64,000 nt of DNA from Desulfovibrio sp. UIB00 (GTDB taxonomy: Bacteria > Desulfobacterota > Desulfovibrionia > Desulfovibrionales > Desulfovibrionaceae), in contig NZ_JAETXJ010000006.1 of NCBI RefSeq assembly GCF_022508225.1, positions 124,001 to 188,000 on the forward strand. The letters are read 5' to 3'. The notes under the pieces were generated by a model, which saw only the letters and a list, made by a program, of their open reading frames with translations, was not told the origin of the DNA and ran no database searches. Positions 53,636 to 63,180 of this stretch are shown here, one piece after another. A program made the translations under genes and the position numbers. Every line of letters starts with the position of its first letter. The first letter of the stretch is position 1.

Positions 53636-54136
53636 GCTTTTTGCTGCGCCTGCAATATGCATTTTTGTGTGTTTGTGTATTTTGCTGTTGCAGTGGCTGA
53701 GCGCGGTAAATTTGTTGGGTTTGGGCATTCTGGACGGCCCGTGTCTAAAGGATGCCAGACCTGGGATGCCCGGCAAAGCCCCGTCAGGTCGCGCGGCTTG
53801 TCTCCTCAATATTTTCAGGGGCCAGAGCCTCCTTAGTATGGGTAATGCAGCCCCCTTTGGCAAGTTGCCCCATACACGTCAGGCAATGCGCTTTTTCAAA
53901 ATTGTATTGGCAATAAAGCCGCATGTCTCTGTTTTTTATCTGGATGCCCTAGTGTTTAATTGTATTAATGTGTTTTTGTGTAAAAAGTTGACTAACAAAA
54001 ATGTGCTAATCATTACAAAATTGTTTCAGAAAATGAGCCGCTCTCCTTTGCTTTGAATATAAAAATATACTGAATGAAAATACAAAAATTTTATATTTTA
54101 GCATGTTATAAAAAATAACTTTGCCCATCCATCCTC

Positions 54137-54152
54137 TGGCTCGCTATTTGCT
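54137..54152 (+). promoter_or_regulatory. Sigma-54 (-24/-12) promoter of the TRAP-eut operon
   Basis: TGGCTC-GCTAT-TTGCT matches the sigma-54 consensus with one change and the exact five-base spacer. The expected start near 54164 leaves a leader of about 97 bases before the first gene. No sigma-54 activator gene is adjacent. Confidence 0.75.
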
Positions 54153-54260
54153 TAATGGCATTTCATGAGTGCAAGGCTAGGGCAGTAGCCTGAGTTAAGT
54201 GCATTTTTGAGGCGTAGGCGCTTGCGGTGAATAAACAGTTTTTGTTTTGAGGAGGTAAGT

Positions 54261-55316
54261 ATGGAGAGGCGTGAATTTTTGAAGACAGCGGGTATGGGCG
54301 CCACGGCGGCGGTTGCCGCCACAACTGGCATCATGGGGGCCACTGAGGCAAGGGCCGCCAAGGCTCCCATCAAGTGGCGCATGCAGACCTACGCGGGTGC
54401 GGCGCTTGCCGAGTTTGTCATCAAGCCGCAGATCGACGCCTTCAACAAGGCCGCCAATGGCGAAATGGTCATCGAACTTTACACCTCCGACCAGCTGGTT
54501 CCCACCAGTGAGCTTTTCCGCGCTGTGCAGAACGGCACCATTGACGCCGTGCAGTGCGACGAAGACTCCATGTCTTCCCCTGCCGATGTGGCCATCTTTG
54601 GCGCGTATTTTCCCTTTGCCACCCGCTATTCGCTCGATGTGCCCGCTCTTTTTGAACACTGGGGCCTGAACGACATCTGGAAAGAAGCCTACGGCGAGAT
54701 CAAGGGCGTTGAATGGCTTGGCGCAGGCTCCTGGGATCCCTGCAACTTTGCCACCACCAAGCCTATCCGCAGCCTTGCCGACCTGAAAGGCAAGCGCGTG
54801 TTCTCCTTCCCCACGGGCGGCAAGTTCATGAGCCAGTTTGGCGTGGTGCCTGTTACCCTGCCCTGGGAAGACATTCAGGTGGCCCTGCAAACCGGCGAGC
54901 TGGACGGCGTGTGCTGGTCGGGCATTACAGAAGACTACACCTCCGGCTGGGCAGAGCAGTGCAAGTATTACCTCACCAACAACATCTGCGGCGCGTGGAT
55001 CGGTTCGTACTTTGCCAACAGCAAAAAGTGGGCTGAAGTGCCGGAACACCTCAAAACTCTGTTTAAGCTCACCTGCGACAGCTCCAACTATTTTCGCCAG
55101 CACTGGTACTGGTGGGGCGAAGCTCACTACCGCGCCACCGGCGGCAAGATGGAACTGACCTCCATTCCCGATGCTGAATGGGGCACTGTTGAAGAGGCCG
55201 CCCACAAGTTCTGGGACGAAACAGCCAAGAAAAGCCCGCGCTGCGCCAAGGTTGTGGATATCCTCAAAAAGTACAATGCCGAAATGGCTGTTGCGGGCCG
55301 CCCGTACCGTTATTGA
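54261..55316 (+). CDS. dctP: TRAP transporter substrate-binding protein DctP, probably for ethanolamine
   Basis: This 351-residue periplasmic binding protein begins with a Tat-type signal, RREFLKTAG, followed by an Ala-rich hydrophobic stretch ending near ARA. The TRAP DctP fold is seen in MVIELYTSDQLVPTSELFRAVQNGTID, VFSFPTGGKFMSQFG and DGVCWSGI. Strong GAGGAGG precedes the ATG. It starts a five-gene run with the two TRAP membrane subunits and eutBC, so ethanolamine is the likely ligand by context. Most DctP proteins use Sec export, so the Tat signal is notable. Confidence 0.87.
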   Translation: MERREFLKTAGMGATAAVAATTGIMGATEARAAKAPIKWRMQTYAGAALAEFVIKPQIDAFNKAANGEMVIELYTSDQLVPTSELFRAVQNGTIDAVQCDEDSMSSPADVAIFGAYFPFATRYSLDVPALFEHWGLNDIWKEAYGEIKGVEWLGAGSWDPCNFATTKPIRSLADLKGKRVFSFPTGGKFMSQFGVVPVTLPWEDIQVALQTGELDGVCWSGITEDYTSGWAEQCKYYLTNNICGAWIGSYFANSKKWAEVPEHLKTLFKLTCDSSNYFRQHWYWWGEAHYRATGGKMELTSIPDAEWGTVEEAAHKFWDETAKKSPRCAKVVDILKKYNAEMAVAGRPYRY

Positions 55317-55353
55317 TTGCAAACCCTCTGGAGGCAGAACCTTCCGTCTGCCC

Positions 55354-55391
55354 GATGTGCCGTCGTCCGAATCCTTCGGCGGCGGCGCATC
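55354..55391 (+). other. Stable intercistronic hairpin between dctP and dctQ
   Basis: An 18-base arm (55354-55371) pairs with a 17-base arm (55375-55391) using several G-U pairs and one bulge, around a three-base loop. No T run follows, so it is more likely to protect the dctP message 3' end than to end transcription. A smaller stem GGCAGA/TCTGCC lies just before. Confidence 0.55.
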
Positions 55392-55458
55392 AAAGCCTGC
55401 CCCCAGTTAAACCAAGCGGCAGGAAATTTGCGGAATAAAGGTTTGGGAGGAGAGCGTC

Positions 55459-56109
55459 ATGCCAAACTGGATCAAGCTGTTTGTCAGGTATGTGGATGCG
55501 GTTAACCGCCTGGTGGGGCGGGGGGTTCTTTATCTTGTGTTCGTCATGATGGGCATTTTGCTCTACTCGGCCATATCCCGTTACTGTTTTGATGCTCCGG
55601 TGATCTGGGGCGTGGAAATGGCCCAGTTCACCATGGTGGCCTACTACATCCTTGGTGGCGGTTTTGCCCTGCTTACCAATTCGCACGTGCGTATGGATGT
55701 GTTCTATGGCCGCTGGAAGTGGAGAAAACAGGCAAAGATGGACGTGCTCACGTCTGTTTTTCTGGTCGCATACCTTGCCCTCCTGTTCTACGGCTGTGTT
55801 TCAAGCACATGGTATTCCATAGAGTTTGACCAGCACAACAATTCTGCATGGGCTCCTGCTCTGGCCCCCATCAAGATCATCATGGGCATTGGCATTTTTC
55901 TTACGCTGTTGCAGGCCTTTTCAGAATTTTTCAAGGCGCTGGCGCGCTCACGCGGCCTGCTGCTTGGCGAGGAAGTGCCCGAGCGTCTTATTGTAGAAAG
56001 CGGTTATGTGGAACCAGAAGCGGAGCCTCAGCTTGTTGGTGTTGTGGCTGATCCGGTTGCTTCGCCGCAGGTTCTTGCTCCGGCGCAAGCGCTTGGCGGC
56101 TCGCGGTAA
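55459..56109 (+). CDS. dctQ: TRAP transporter small membrane subunit DctQ
   Basis: This 216-residue protein has four hydrophobic spans in its first 170 residues, and the conserved DctQ region ISRYCFDAPVIWGVEMAQFTM near residue 35. The C-terminal tail of about 50 residues is cytoplasmic and variable. AGGAG precedes the ATG. It needs the large subunit that follows, 59 bases downstream, for sodium-driven uptake. Confidence 0.9.
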   Translation: MPNWIKLFVRYVDAVNRLVGRGVLYLVFVMMGILLYSAISRYCFDAPVIWGVEMAQFTMVAYYILGGGFALLTNSHVRMDVFYGRWKWRKQAKMDVLTSVFLVAYLALLFYGCVSSTWYSIEFDQHNNSAWAPALAPIKIIMGIGIFLTLLQAFSEFFKALARSRGLLLGEEVPERLIVESGYVEPEAEPQLVGVVADPVASPQVLAPAQALGGSR

Positions 56110-56168
56110 CGCCCCAATTTTCATTTTCCAGCTCCGGCGTATGCGAGCGCCGTAAAGGACGCGAGGAC

Positions 56169-57509
56169 ATGTTCGATCTTACGTTCACTCTTTCTCACGA
56201 GGGCATTGCCCTGATGCTCTTCGCATCCATGGGAATGCTCATGCTCACCGGGCAGCGGGTGTTTGCGGCCATCGGCTTCACCGGGGCCATCGCGGCCCTC
56301 TTTCTGTGGGGTACCGGCGGTTCGCAGATGGCGTTCAACGCCAGCATCACGCTGATGAAGTGGTTCCCCATGATCACTCTGCCCCTGTTCATCTACATGG
56401 GCTACATGCTCTCGGAATCGGGCATCGCCAACGACCTTTACCGCATGTTCCACGTCTGGATGGGGCCTTTGCCCGGCGGCCTTGCCATCGGCACGGTCAT
56501 TCTGATGGTGGCCATTTCCGCCATGAACGGCCTGAGCGTCGCGGGCATGGCCATCGGCGCAACCATCGCCATGCCGGAAATGCTCAAGCGCGGATATGAC
56601 AAGCGCATGGTTTCGGGCGTTATTCAGGCAGGCAGCTCGCTGGGCATCATGATGCCACCAAGCGTTGTTATGGTGCTCTACGGCATGATCGCCCGTCAGC
56701 CTGTCAGCAGCCTCTGGATGGCCGGCATCGGCCCCGCCCTCATGTTTGCGGTGATACTCATTGGCTACATTGTCATCCGCTGCAAGCTCAATCCCGCAAT
56801 GGGCCCTGCGCTGCCCAAGGAAGAACGCGAATCCATCACCTCGGCGGAAAAGTGGAAGAGCCTTTGGGCTGGTCTGCTGCCGCTTGCCATTATTTTTTCT
56901 GTGACCGGCGCGTTCATGACCGGCATCACCAGCCTGGTGGAAAGCTCCGCCGTGGGCGCTCTGGTGGCGACCATCGCAGCACTGGTCAAGGGGCGGCTCA
57001 CGGCCAGGGTGATGCGCGTTGTCCTGGTGCAGACCCTCAGCGTGAGCTGTATGTTCATGTGGATTATCATGGCTGCCCTGTGTTTCAGCTCTGTTTTTGA
57101 CGGCCTTGGCGCAGTGCATGCCATCAAGAAGCTCTTCATTGACGGCTGGAATCTCAGCCCCTGGGGCGTGCTTATCGTCATGCAGCTTTCGTATCTTTTC
57201 ATGGGGATGTTCCTTGACGATACGGCCATGCTGATCATTGTGGCCCCGCTGTATATTCCGCTGGTCAAGGCGCTGGGTTTTGACCCCATCTGGTATGGCG
57301 TGCTCTACACCATCACCTGTCAGATCGCCTACATGACGCCGCCATTCGGGTACAACCTCTTTTTGATGAAGGCCATGGCTCCAAAGGGAGTCACGCTGAA
57401 CGACATCTACGCCTCCATTGTGCCAATGGTCATAATAATGCTGGTGGGGCTGGTGCTGGTTATGCTCTTCCCTGATATCGCCATGTTCCTGCCCAGAACA
57501 TTCCTGTAG
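56169..57509 (+). CDS. dctM: TRAP transporter large membrane subunit DctM
   Basis: This 446-residue permease subunit belongs to the ion transporter superfamily, with about twelve spans. It has the DctM motifs PLFIYMGYMLSESGIAND, AISAMNGLSVAGMAIGATI, QAGSSLGIMMPPSVVMVLYG and, near the end, LFLGMFLDDTAM-type sequence (here FMGMFLDDTAM) and CQIAYMTPPFGYNLF. GAGGAC lies before the ATG. It is followed 14 bases later by eutB, which ties substrate transport to ethanolamine cleavage. Confidence 0.93.
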   Translation: MFDLTFTLSHEGIALMLFASMGMLMLTGQRVFAAIGFTGAIAALFLWGTGGSQMAFNASITLMKWFPMITLPLFIYMGYMLSESGIANDLYRMFHVWMGPLPGGLAIGTVILMVAISAMNGLSVAGMAIGATIAMPEMLKRGYDKRMVSGVIQAGSSLGIMMPPSVVMVLYGMIARQPVSSLWMAGIGPALMFAVILIGYIVIRCKLNPAMGPALPKEERESITSAEKWKSLWAGLLPLAIIFSVTGAFMTGITSLVESSAVGALVATIAALVKGRLTARVMRVVLVQTLSVSCMFMWIIMAALCFSSVFDGLGAVHAIKKLFIDGWNLSPWGVLIVMQLSYLFMGMFLDDTAMLIIVAPLYIPLVKALGFDPIWYGVLYTITCQIAYMTPPFGYNLFLMKAMAPKGVTLNDIYASIVPMVIIMLVGLVLVMLFPDIAMFLPRTFL

Positions 57510-57523
57510 CAGAGGCGGACAGC

Positions 57524-58882
57524 ATGAATGCCCACAGCACCCTGCGCGAAATCCTGGCCAAGGCGTCGCCCCTCAGATCGGGCGACGTGCTGGCCGGGGT
57601 GGCCGCCGCCAACGACGAGGAACGCGTGCGCGCCCAGATGGTGCTGGCCGATGTGCCCCTCAAACGCTTCCTGAACGAGGAGGTGGTGCCTTATGAAAAG
57701 GACGAGATCACCCGCCTTATCCTTGACAGCCACGATGCTGCGGCCTTTGCGCCCATAAGTTCCTTTACCGTGGGGGAGTTCCGCGACTGGCTGCTGACCG
57801 ATGCAGCCAATGCAGAAAGCCTTGCGGCGCTGACGGCGGGCATCACGCCGGAAATGGCCGCAGCCGCCAGCAAACTCATGCGGTTGCAGGATCTCATACT
57901 GGTGGCGTCCAAATGCAGCGTGGTAACGCGCTTTCGCAATACCATAGGATTACCGGGGCATTTTTCTGTCCGTTTGCAACCCAATCACCCTACGGACGAT
58001 GCGCGGGGAATTCTGGCATCAACCATTGACGGGCTGTATTACGGCTCCGGCGATGCGGTTATCGGCATCAATCCGGCTTCCGACAGTCTGGAAAACATTG
58101 CAAGGCTCCTGTGTCTGCTGGACGAGCTTATTGCGCGCTATGAAATACCCACCCAAAGCTGCGTGCTGACCCACGTAACCAATGCAGTGGAGCTTATCCG
58201 CAGGGGGGTGCCGCTGGATCTGTGCTTTCAGTCCATAGCAGGAACAGAAAAGGCCAATGCCAGTTTTGGCATAGACCTTTCCCTGCTGGAAGAAGCGTGG
58301 CAGGCAACGCTTGAACTTGGGCGCGGTACCGTGGGCGAGGATGTGATGTATTTTGAAACAGGACAAGGCAGCGCCCTCTCTGCCAACGCCAATTTCGGGG
58401 TCGATCAGCAAACCCTGGAATGCCGCGCTTACGCTGTGGCCCGCAGGTTCCGCCCATTACTGGTGAATACCGTGGTGGGATTTATTGGGCCGGAGTATCT
58501 TTTCAATGGCAAGCAGATTATTCGTGCGGGGCTGGAAGACCATTGCTGCGGCAAACTGCTGGGTCTGCCTATGGGGGTGGACATCTGTTACACCAACCAT
58601 GCCGATGCCGATCAGGACGACATGGATGCACTGCTGACCCTGCTGGGCGCGGCTGGTTGCAATTTTATCATGGGTATTCCTGGTGCGGACGACATCATGC
58701 TCAATTATCAATCCACCTCGTTCCACGATGCGGCCTATCTGCGCAAGCTGCTGGGCAAGCGGCCTGCACCGGAGTTTGAAACGTGGCTTGAAAGCATGGG
58801 CATTCACAACGATGCCGGTGCATTGCTGCCACCGGCGGGCGCGTTGCGCGGGCTTGAGCAGCGTGTCAGACAGGTCATATAG
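57524..58882 (+). CDS. eutB: Ethanolamine ammonia-lyase large subunit EutB
   Basis: The 452-residue catalytic subunit of the adenosylcobalamin-dependent lyase splits ethanolamine into acetaldehyde and ammonia. The substrate-site region SVRLQPNHPTDDARGI (Arg and Asn contacts) is followed by DGLYYGSGDAVIGINPASD near residue 180. Further on are CVLTHVTNAVELI, YFETGQGSALSANANFG and DICYTNHADADQDDMD, all typical. Length equals the family norm. No microcompartment shell gene, no EutA reactivase and no EutH permease are seen nearby. A TRAP transporter precedes it instead. Confidence 0.95.
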   Translation: MNAHSTLREILAKASPLRSGDVLAGVAAANDEERVRAQMVLADVPLKRFLNEEVVPYEKDEITRLILDSHDAAAFAPISSFTVGEFRDWLLTDAANAESLAALTAGITPEMAAAASKLMRLQDLILVASKCSVVTRFRNTIGLPGHFSVRLQPNHPTDDARGILASTIDGLYYGSGDAVIGINPASDSLENIARLLCLLDELIARYEIPTQSCVLTHVTNAVELIRRGVPLDLCFQSIAGTEKANASFGIDLSLLEEAWQATLELGRGTVGEDVMYFETGQGSALSANANFGVDQQTLECRAYAVARRFRPLLVNTVVGFIGPEYLFNGKQIIRAGLEDHCCGKLLGLPMGVDICYTNHADADQDDMDALLTLLGAAGCNFIMGIPGADDIMLNYQSTSFHDAAYLRKLLGKRPAPEFETWLESMGIHNDAGALLPPAGALRGLEQRVRQVI

Positions 58883-58952
58883 AGCCTTTTGCGGTGCGGG
58901 TTTTCTCAGAATCCGCGCAAAGCAGACTTGAACTGTCCCAAAGGATGGTGCC

Positions 58953-59780
58953 ATGAACGTCATGAAGCAGGAATATTTGCCAGCATCAGCGGCAACAGTT
59001 TTGGAAGACCCTTGGGCCGATCTGAAACGCTATACGGATGCCCGTATTGCCCTTGGGCGTTGCGGCGTCAGCCTGCCGCAGACGGAATGGCTGCGATTTC
59101 GTCTGGCGCATGCCAGAGCGCGCGATGCGGTACTGACGCCTTTTGACAGGGCAAGCGTGCGCGAAGAAATTGAAAGTGCAGGGTTGCACTGCGTTGAGCT
59201 TGCCAGCGCTGCTGCAAGCAAGGAGGATTTTCTGGCAAGGCCCGACAAGGGGCGGCGACTTTCAGAAGCCTCGCACGAGCTGCTCGCAAGCCAGTACGCA
59301 AGGGCTGACAATAAGGGGGCGGACATTTGCCTTGTTATCAGCGATGGGCTTTCGGCCCGCGCTGTGCATGAAAACGCGGCCCTCTTTGCCCGGCTTTTTC
59401 TGGCCTGCGCGGCAGATGCCGGCTATAGCGCAACCCCCGTGGCTTTGGTGGAGTTTGGGCGGGTTGCCGTGGCGGACGAGGTTGCTTCGCTCATGAAGGC
59501 AAGGCTGGTGGTGATTCTTATTGGTGAACGGCCGGGGTTGAGTTCGCCCAACTCTCTGGGAGTTTATCTGACCTACGCGCCCTTTCCCGGCTGCACCGAT
59601 GAAGCGCGGAACTGTATTTCAAATGTGCGACCTGCGGGCCTGAGCATTGAAGACGGCGTGCGCAAACTGTGCTATCTGGTGCAGGGGGCCTTTGCGCGGC
59701 AATTGACCGGGGTGAACCTCAAGGACGACATGCCCGCAACGTATTTGCCCTTTGGTAAGGATACGACTGCGATTGTATAG
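58953..59780 (+). CDS. eutC: Ethanolamine ammonia-lyase small subunit EutC
   Basis: This 275-residue partner subunit completes the cobalamin-binding site. Motifs include DARIALGRCGVSLPQTEWLRFRLAHARARDAV near the N-terminus, then VISDGLSARAVHENA, LIGERPGLSSPNSLGVYLTY and NCISNVRPAGL, all usual for EutC. AAGGATGG precedes the ATG, 70 bases after eutB. It is a little shorter than enterobacterial EutC at the N-terminus. A strong bidirectional terminator follows. Confidence 0.94.
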   Translation: MNVMKQEYLPASAATVLEDPWADLKRYTDARIALGRCGVSLPQTEWLRFRLAHARARDAVLTPFDRASVREEIESAGLHCVELASAAASKEDFLARPDKGRRLSEASHELLASQYARADNKGADICLVISDGLSARAVHENAALFARLFLACAADAGYSATPVALVEFGRVAVADEVASLMKARLVVILIGERPGLSSPNSLGVYLTYAPFPGCTDEARNCISNVRPAGLSIEDGVRKLCYLVQGAFARQLTGVNLKDDMPATYLPFGKDTTAIV

Positions 59781-59822
59781 GATCTTTATGTTCAGTGGGC
59801 AAACTTGCCCCGTGCTCACAGC

Positions 59823-59859
59823 ACAACAGCCGGGCTGCGCAAGGCAGCCCGGCTGTTGT
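59823..59859. terminator. Bidirectional terminator between eutC and the DUF169 gene
   Basis: A perfect 16-bp stem ACAACAGCCGGGCTGC (59823-59838) with its complement (59844-59859) lies between convergent genes. Confidence 0.85.
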
Positions 59860-59884
59860 TGTATACCTCTGTGCGAGAGCCTTT

Positions 59885-60664
59885 TTAGGCGTCGCGTTCT
59901 TTCTTGAAAACAATGAGGGGGCAGTTTTTGCAAACGGCTGCGCCGGGGAAGGGTTCGCCAAGGCGGGTGATGGACGCGCCGCCCTTGTTGGTGACGCGGT
60001 CTTCAAGGCGCTGCACCAGAGCTTCCATGTGCTCGCCGGGGATGGATACGTTGATTTCGCCCCGTTCCGTCTTGCCGGAATTGTAGCTGCCGCTGCAAGC
60101 GAGGTACAGGTTCGCCTGCTTGGTGTTCAGCGTGTAGACATTGCCGGAGCAGACGGCAGAGTTGACGCTCATGGACGGGTGGAAATTGTCGATGCGCTGG
60201 GTAGCCATCCAATCGCCAATGATGTGGTAGGCCTGCATTGTATCGCACACAAAGTGCACCACATCGGGCTGGGTGGTAGCTGCCGCAAGCGGGCTCACGG
60301 CTATGGCCAGCAGATTGGCCGGAACATGCGGCTTGGCTTCAAGCACCTTGCGGGCATGGTCGGCATCGGCGCAGTACTTGAGGTGGCTTTTGATTTCGGG
60401 TTCGTCCAGTTCTTTCCAGCCGAACACAAAACTAGCATTGGTACAGCCCATCTTGTCGCGTTCAACAATGACTGTAATACCTTCCATGCGCGCGCCGACT
60501 TCGCTCTGGCAGAAGGTCAGCGGCTTCATGGGAGAATAGTGGGGCTGAGTTTCCTTGAAGGAATCAAGCTCTTTCTGGTCGTAGAAATATTTGATTGCAA
60601 CGGGTGCATGAATGAGGCGCAGCTCACGCATCAACGTTTCACTAAGCTTTTCAAATGTGTTCAT
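59885..60664 (-). CDS. DUF169-domain protein
   Basis: The 259-residue cytoplasmic-looking protein carries the DUF169 pattern: an N-terminal APVAIKYFYDQKELD, then Cys-containing CQSEVGARMEG, DKMGCTNASFVFGW, ACSGSYNSGKTERGEINVSIPGEHMEAL and VCKNCPLIVF. The spread Cys residues, including CxxC near the end, suggest a metal cofactor. No biochemical function is established to my knowledge. GAGGAT lies before the start MNTFEKL, and a TATAAT -10 hexamer is seen upstream on the minus strand (60692-60687). Confidence 0.83.
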   Translation of the reverse strand: MNTFEKLSETLMRELRLIHAPVAIKYFYDQKELDSFKETQPHYSPMKPLTFCQSEVGARMEGITVIVERDKMGCTNASFVFGWKELDEPEIKSHLKYCADADHARKVLEAKPHVPANLLAIAVSPLAAATTQPDVVHFVCDTMQAYHIIGDWMATQRIDNFHPSMSVNSAVCSGNVYTLNTKQANLYLACSGSYNSGKTERGEINVSIPGEHMEALVQRLEDRVTNKGGASITRLGEPFPGAAVCKNCPLIVFKKERDA

Positions 60665-61108
60665 ATAATCCTCTGGTCTAGATGCTATTATACAAGAGTC
60701 CATTGGTACGGCCTTGTACTTATTTCTTTATGCCGTTTATGTCAATATAATCCCACTAATTTCACAAGTGGTATAACTGCCCCTTGTTTTGTTTTATTCT
60801 TAAAATTTATCATTACAAAACAACAAGTTGTATGTGATATTTTTTTGCATTACTAATTCCATTTCGCAATTAGATTGTGAAAGTTATTATTTTCATATGG
60901 TTAGATATTTGCGATTTTTTCTTGATCAGCGCGGATTTTTTATGCTTTTGCGGAACATCAGCGGCGGCACTATCTGCCTTGCTGTGCAAAAAATGGCGAG
61001 CAGTTTTATCATAATGGGCAGGTCTGGAATTAACGCGCAGCGGGTCGCGTCATATAAAAAAAAAGCCGGAGTGCTTCCACCCCGGCCTGTTCTTAACAAT
61101 GACGTTGT
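60665..61108. other. Intergenic region between the DUF169 gene and the second chemoreceptor
   Basis: The 444 bases are AT-rich and hold the DUF169 promoter (TATAAT on the minus strand at 60692-60687) and the chemoreceptor terminator. The 94-codon frame at 60828-61112 has no features of a real gene and runs through the terminator. Confidence 0.6.
61055..61086 (-). terminator. Terminator of the second chemoreceptor gene
   Basis: On the minus strand a nine-base stem (61078-61086 with 61065-61073, one mismatch) and a CTTC-type loop are followed by about ten T. Confidence 0.85.
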
Positions 61109-63130
61109 CTAGGACTTTTTCAGCTTATCCACAATACTGTTGAGGTCTCCAGCCATTTCAGCAAGCTGCTGAATAGCTGTTGCGGATTCCGCCTGCCCGC
61201 GTGTGGTCTCTGTGGTCAGACGGGAAACCTCATCAAGACTGCGGCTGATTTCTTCCGACGCGGAAGACTGTTCTTCTGCCGCTGTTGCTATGGATTGCGC
61301 CTGATCGGCATTTTCTTTGGCAAGCACCAGAATGGCATCCAAAACTTCGCCGGATTTGTGCGACAGGGAGGTTGTTTCCTCCACCACAAGGCTGGCCTTG
61401 TCCATGGAAGAGATGCTCTGCCTGGCGGCGGTTTGCATACCGGAGATATTCTCGCCCACCTGTTTGGTGGCACCTATGGTCTTTTCTGCCAGTTTGCGCA
61501 CTTCATCTGCCACCACGGCAAAACCACGGCCAGCTTCGCCAGCCCGCGCCGCCTCAATGGCTGCATTGAGCGCCAACAGGTTGGTCTGGTCAGCGATATC
61601 GTTGATGACGTCCATGATAGCGCCAATGCTGTCGGCCTGTTTGCCAAGGGCTGTCAGGTCAACCTTCATGGCCTGCGTCTGTTCATGCACATGATTTACC
61701 GAGTTAATGACCTGCCGAACCAGAGTCGCGCCCTGCCCTGCCTCCTGCTGCGTTTTGACAGCATTGGAAGCAGCCTGGCCGGAGTTGCGCGCCACCTCAA
61801 CAATGGAGGCGGACATCTGCTCCATACCGGCAGAGGTGTCCGTCATGCGTTGCCGCTGGATTTCCGCAGCATGGGATATCTGCTCGGACTGTGCCGCCAG
61901 CTCTTCCGTGCTGGAGGCAATGCGCGCAACAACGCCTTCAATCTGGCCGGCAGCTTGCAAAATACCGCGCTGGGTGGCCAGCTCTGCTTCTTTGCGGGCT
62001 TCCTCCGCCTCGGCAACCGCTTTTTGCGCACGCTCGGCTTCGGAGAGGGCGTGCCGTTCCTTTTCTTCTGTCGTGCGGATCATATCTTTCAGCCGCGCAA
62101 CCATGTTGCGCAGGGCATCGGCAAGCGTCCCCACTTCGTCTTTGCTCTTGATATCGAGGGTTTCATCAAGATTACCCTCGGCAACCGCTGCGGCAAAAAC
62201 AACACCCTTGCCCAGCGGCTTGAAGATCAGCATGGATACCAGAAAATGCACCATCAGGGCAGAAAGCACCAGGGCGACAACGGCGGTTATGGCACTGGAG
62301 TGCAGATTGGCGGTGGAGTCACGCTGGATTTCCTCCAGCGGTTTGTACGTCCACACTTTCCAGCCAAGACCCGGAATAATGTACAGGCTCCCCTCAAACA
62401 CCCTGTCTCTGCTGGTAAACTGGATGCGACCGTTCTGCTGCAACCCGCTGTATTTTTTCATATCCGGGATAACTTCCCACAGGCTTTTGCCAATGCGTTT
62501 TTCATCCCTGTTGGCCATGATGTAGCCATCGGCCCGCGTCAGAAAAATATTGTCGAACTCAAGAACATGATTGGTAAAATTGGTTATGTCCGTCAGGCCC
62601 AGGTTGATGCAGAGCGTGCCCGCCATCTTGCCGTTATCTATCAAAGGCACGCCCACAGCCATAACAGTCGCGCCGATAGACGAAGTATAGGGGGTTGTTA
62701 CAACCCTCTTTTCGCCATTAAACATGCGCACAAACCACTCGCGGCCAAGGCTCTTGGCGTTAAAATTATTGATCACGCCTTTGTTATTATGCGTTTCGCC
62801 GCTGTCAAAAGCATAATAGGCTTCAACAAGATTTACCTGTTTTAGCAATTGTATAAGAACATTACGCTTATATTCATACACTTCATCCGGGGATGCGCCC
62901 ACAGGATTCGTCAGCATGCGCGAGCTCAGCTCAAGCACATTGAAATATACGTCCATCTTTTCTGAAACAGCCTTACCCACTGCCTGGGACATGGTATCAA
63001 GCTGCTCCATCTCAGAGTCGTATGACGAGGCACAGAAACTCCGATACGAGCTGTAGGCCATCGCGACGATGACCAACGAAAAGAATGCGACTACGCTTAG
63101 GAGGATTTTGTTTTTTGCACTCATTGCCAC
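61109..63130 (-). CDS. Methyl-accepting chemotaxis protein with dCache-type sensor
   Basis: This 673-residue chemoreceptor has a membrane segment (about 9-28), a large double-Cache sensor (about 40-275, with [19 protein letters not shown] and [20 protein letters not shown]) and a second segment (about 285-310). HAMP (about 310-365) and a signalling domain with [24 protein letters not shown] complete it. dCache receptors usually bind amino acids or organic acids. The GTG at 63130 lies eight bases after AAGGAG and was kept as start, with the ATG two codons later as alternative. A FliA-type promoter lies upstream. Confidence 0.94.
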   Translation of the reverse strand: MAMSAKNKILLSVVAFFSLVIVAMAYSSYRSFCASSYDSEMEQLDTMSQAVGKAVSEKMDVYFNVLELSSRMLTNPVGASPDEVYEYKRNVLIQLLKQVNLVEAYYAFDSGETHNNKGVINNFNAKSLGREWFVRMFNGEKRVVTTPYTSSIGATVMAVGVPLIDNGKMAGTLCINLGLTDITNFTNHVLEFDNIFLTRADGYIMANRDEKRIGKSLWEVIPDMKKYSGLQQNGRIQFTSRDRVFEGSLYIIPGLGWKVWTYKPLEEIQRDSTANLHSSAITAVVALVLSALMVHFLVSMLIFKPLGKGVVFAAAVAEGNLDETLDIKSKDEVGTLADALRNMVARLKDMIRTTEEKERHALSEAERAQKAVAEAEEARKEAELATQRGILQAAGQIEGVVARIASSTEELAAQSEQISHAAEIQRQRMTDTSAGMEQMSASIVEVARNSGQAASNAVKTQQEAGQGATLVRQVINSVNHVHEQTQAMKVDLTALGKQADSIGAIMDVINDIADQTNLLALNAAIEAARAGEAGRGFAVVADEVRKLAEKTIGATKQVGENISGMQTAARQSISSMDKASLVVEETTSLSHKSGEVLDAILVLAKENADQAQSIATAAEEQSSASEEISRSLDEVSRLTTETTRGQAESATAIQQLAEMAGDLNSIVDKLKKS

Positions 63131-63180
63131 GTCACGTTCTCCTTATTGAGCATCAACTTTTTTAACAAAACACTGCAATA

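Larger units (their letters stand above)
53589..54260. other. Divergent control region between deoR-type gene and TRAP-eut operon
   Basis: This 672-base region has no supported gene. It contains two direct repeats next to the regulator, a GC-richer middle (about 53720-53900) of unknown origin, then a very AT-rich stretch (about 53900-54120) and the sigma-54 promoter. Short open frames on both strands lack ribosome-binding sites. No cobalamin riboswitch signature was found, although the lyase needs B12. Confidence 0.6.

Noticed and set aside
53667..54056. A 129-codon frame in the DeoR/TRAP control region
   Set aside because: Its start lacks a ribosome-binding site and the translation has mixed composition across a strong base-composition change.
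54155..54235. Further sigma-54-like strings (TGGCATTTC...TGCA and AGGCG...TTGC) near the TRAP operon
   Set aside because: The distance between the GG and GC elements is wrong by one to three bases, unlike the site at 54137.
53589..54260. Possible cobalamin riboswitch upstream of the B12-dependent lyase operon
   Set aside because: No B12-box-like GCCACTG core or matching helices were found.
60828..61112. A 94-codon frame on the plus strand between the DUF169 and chemoreceptor genes
   Set aside because: It runs through the chemoreceptor terminator, including its run of A, and lacks gene features.
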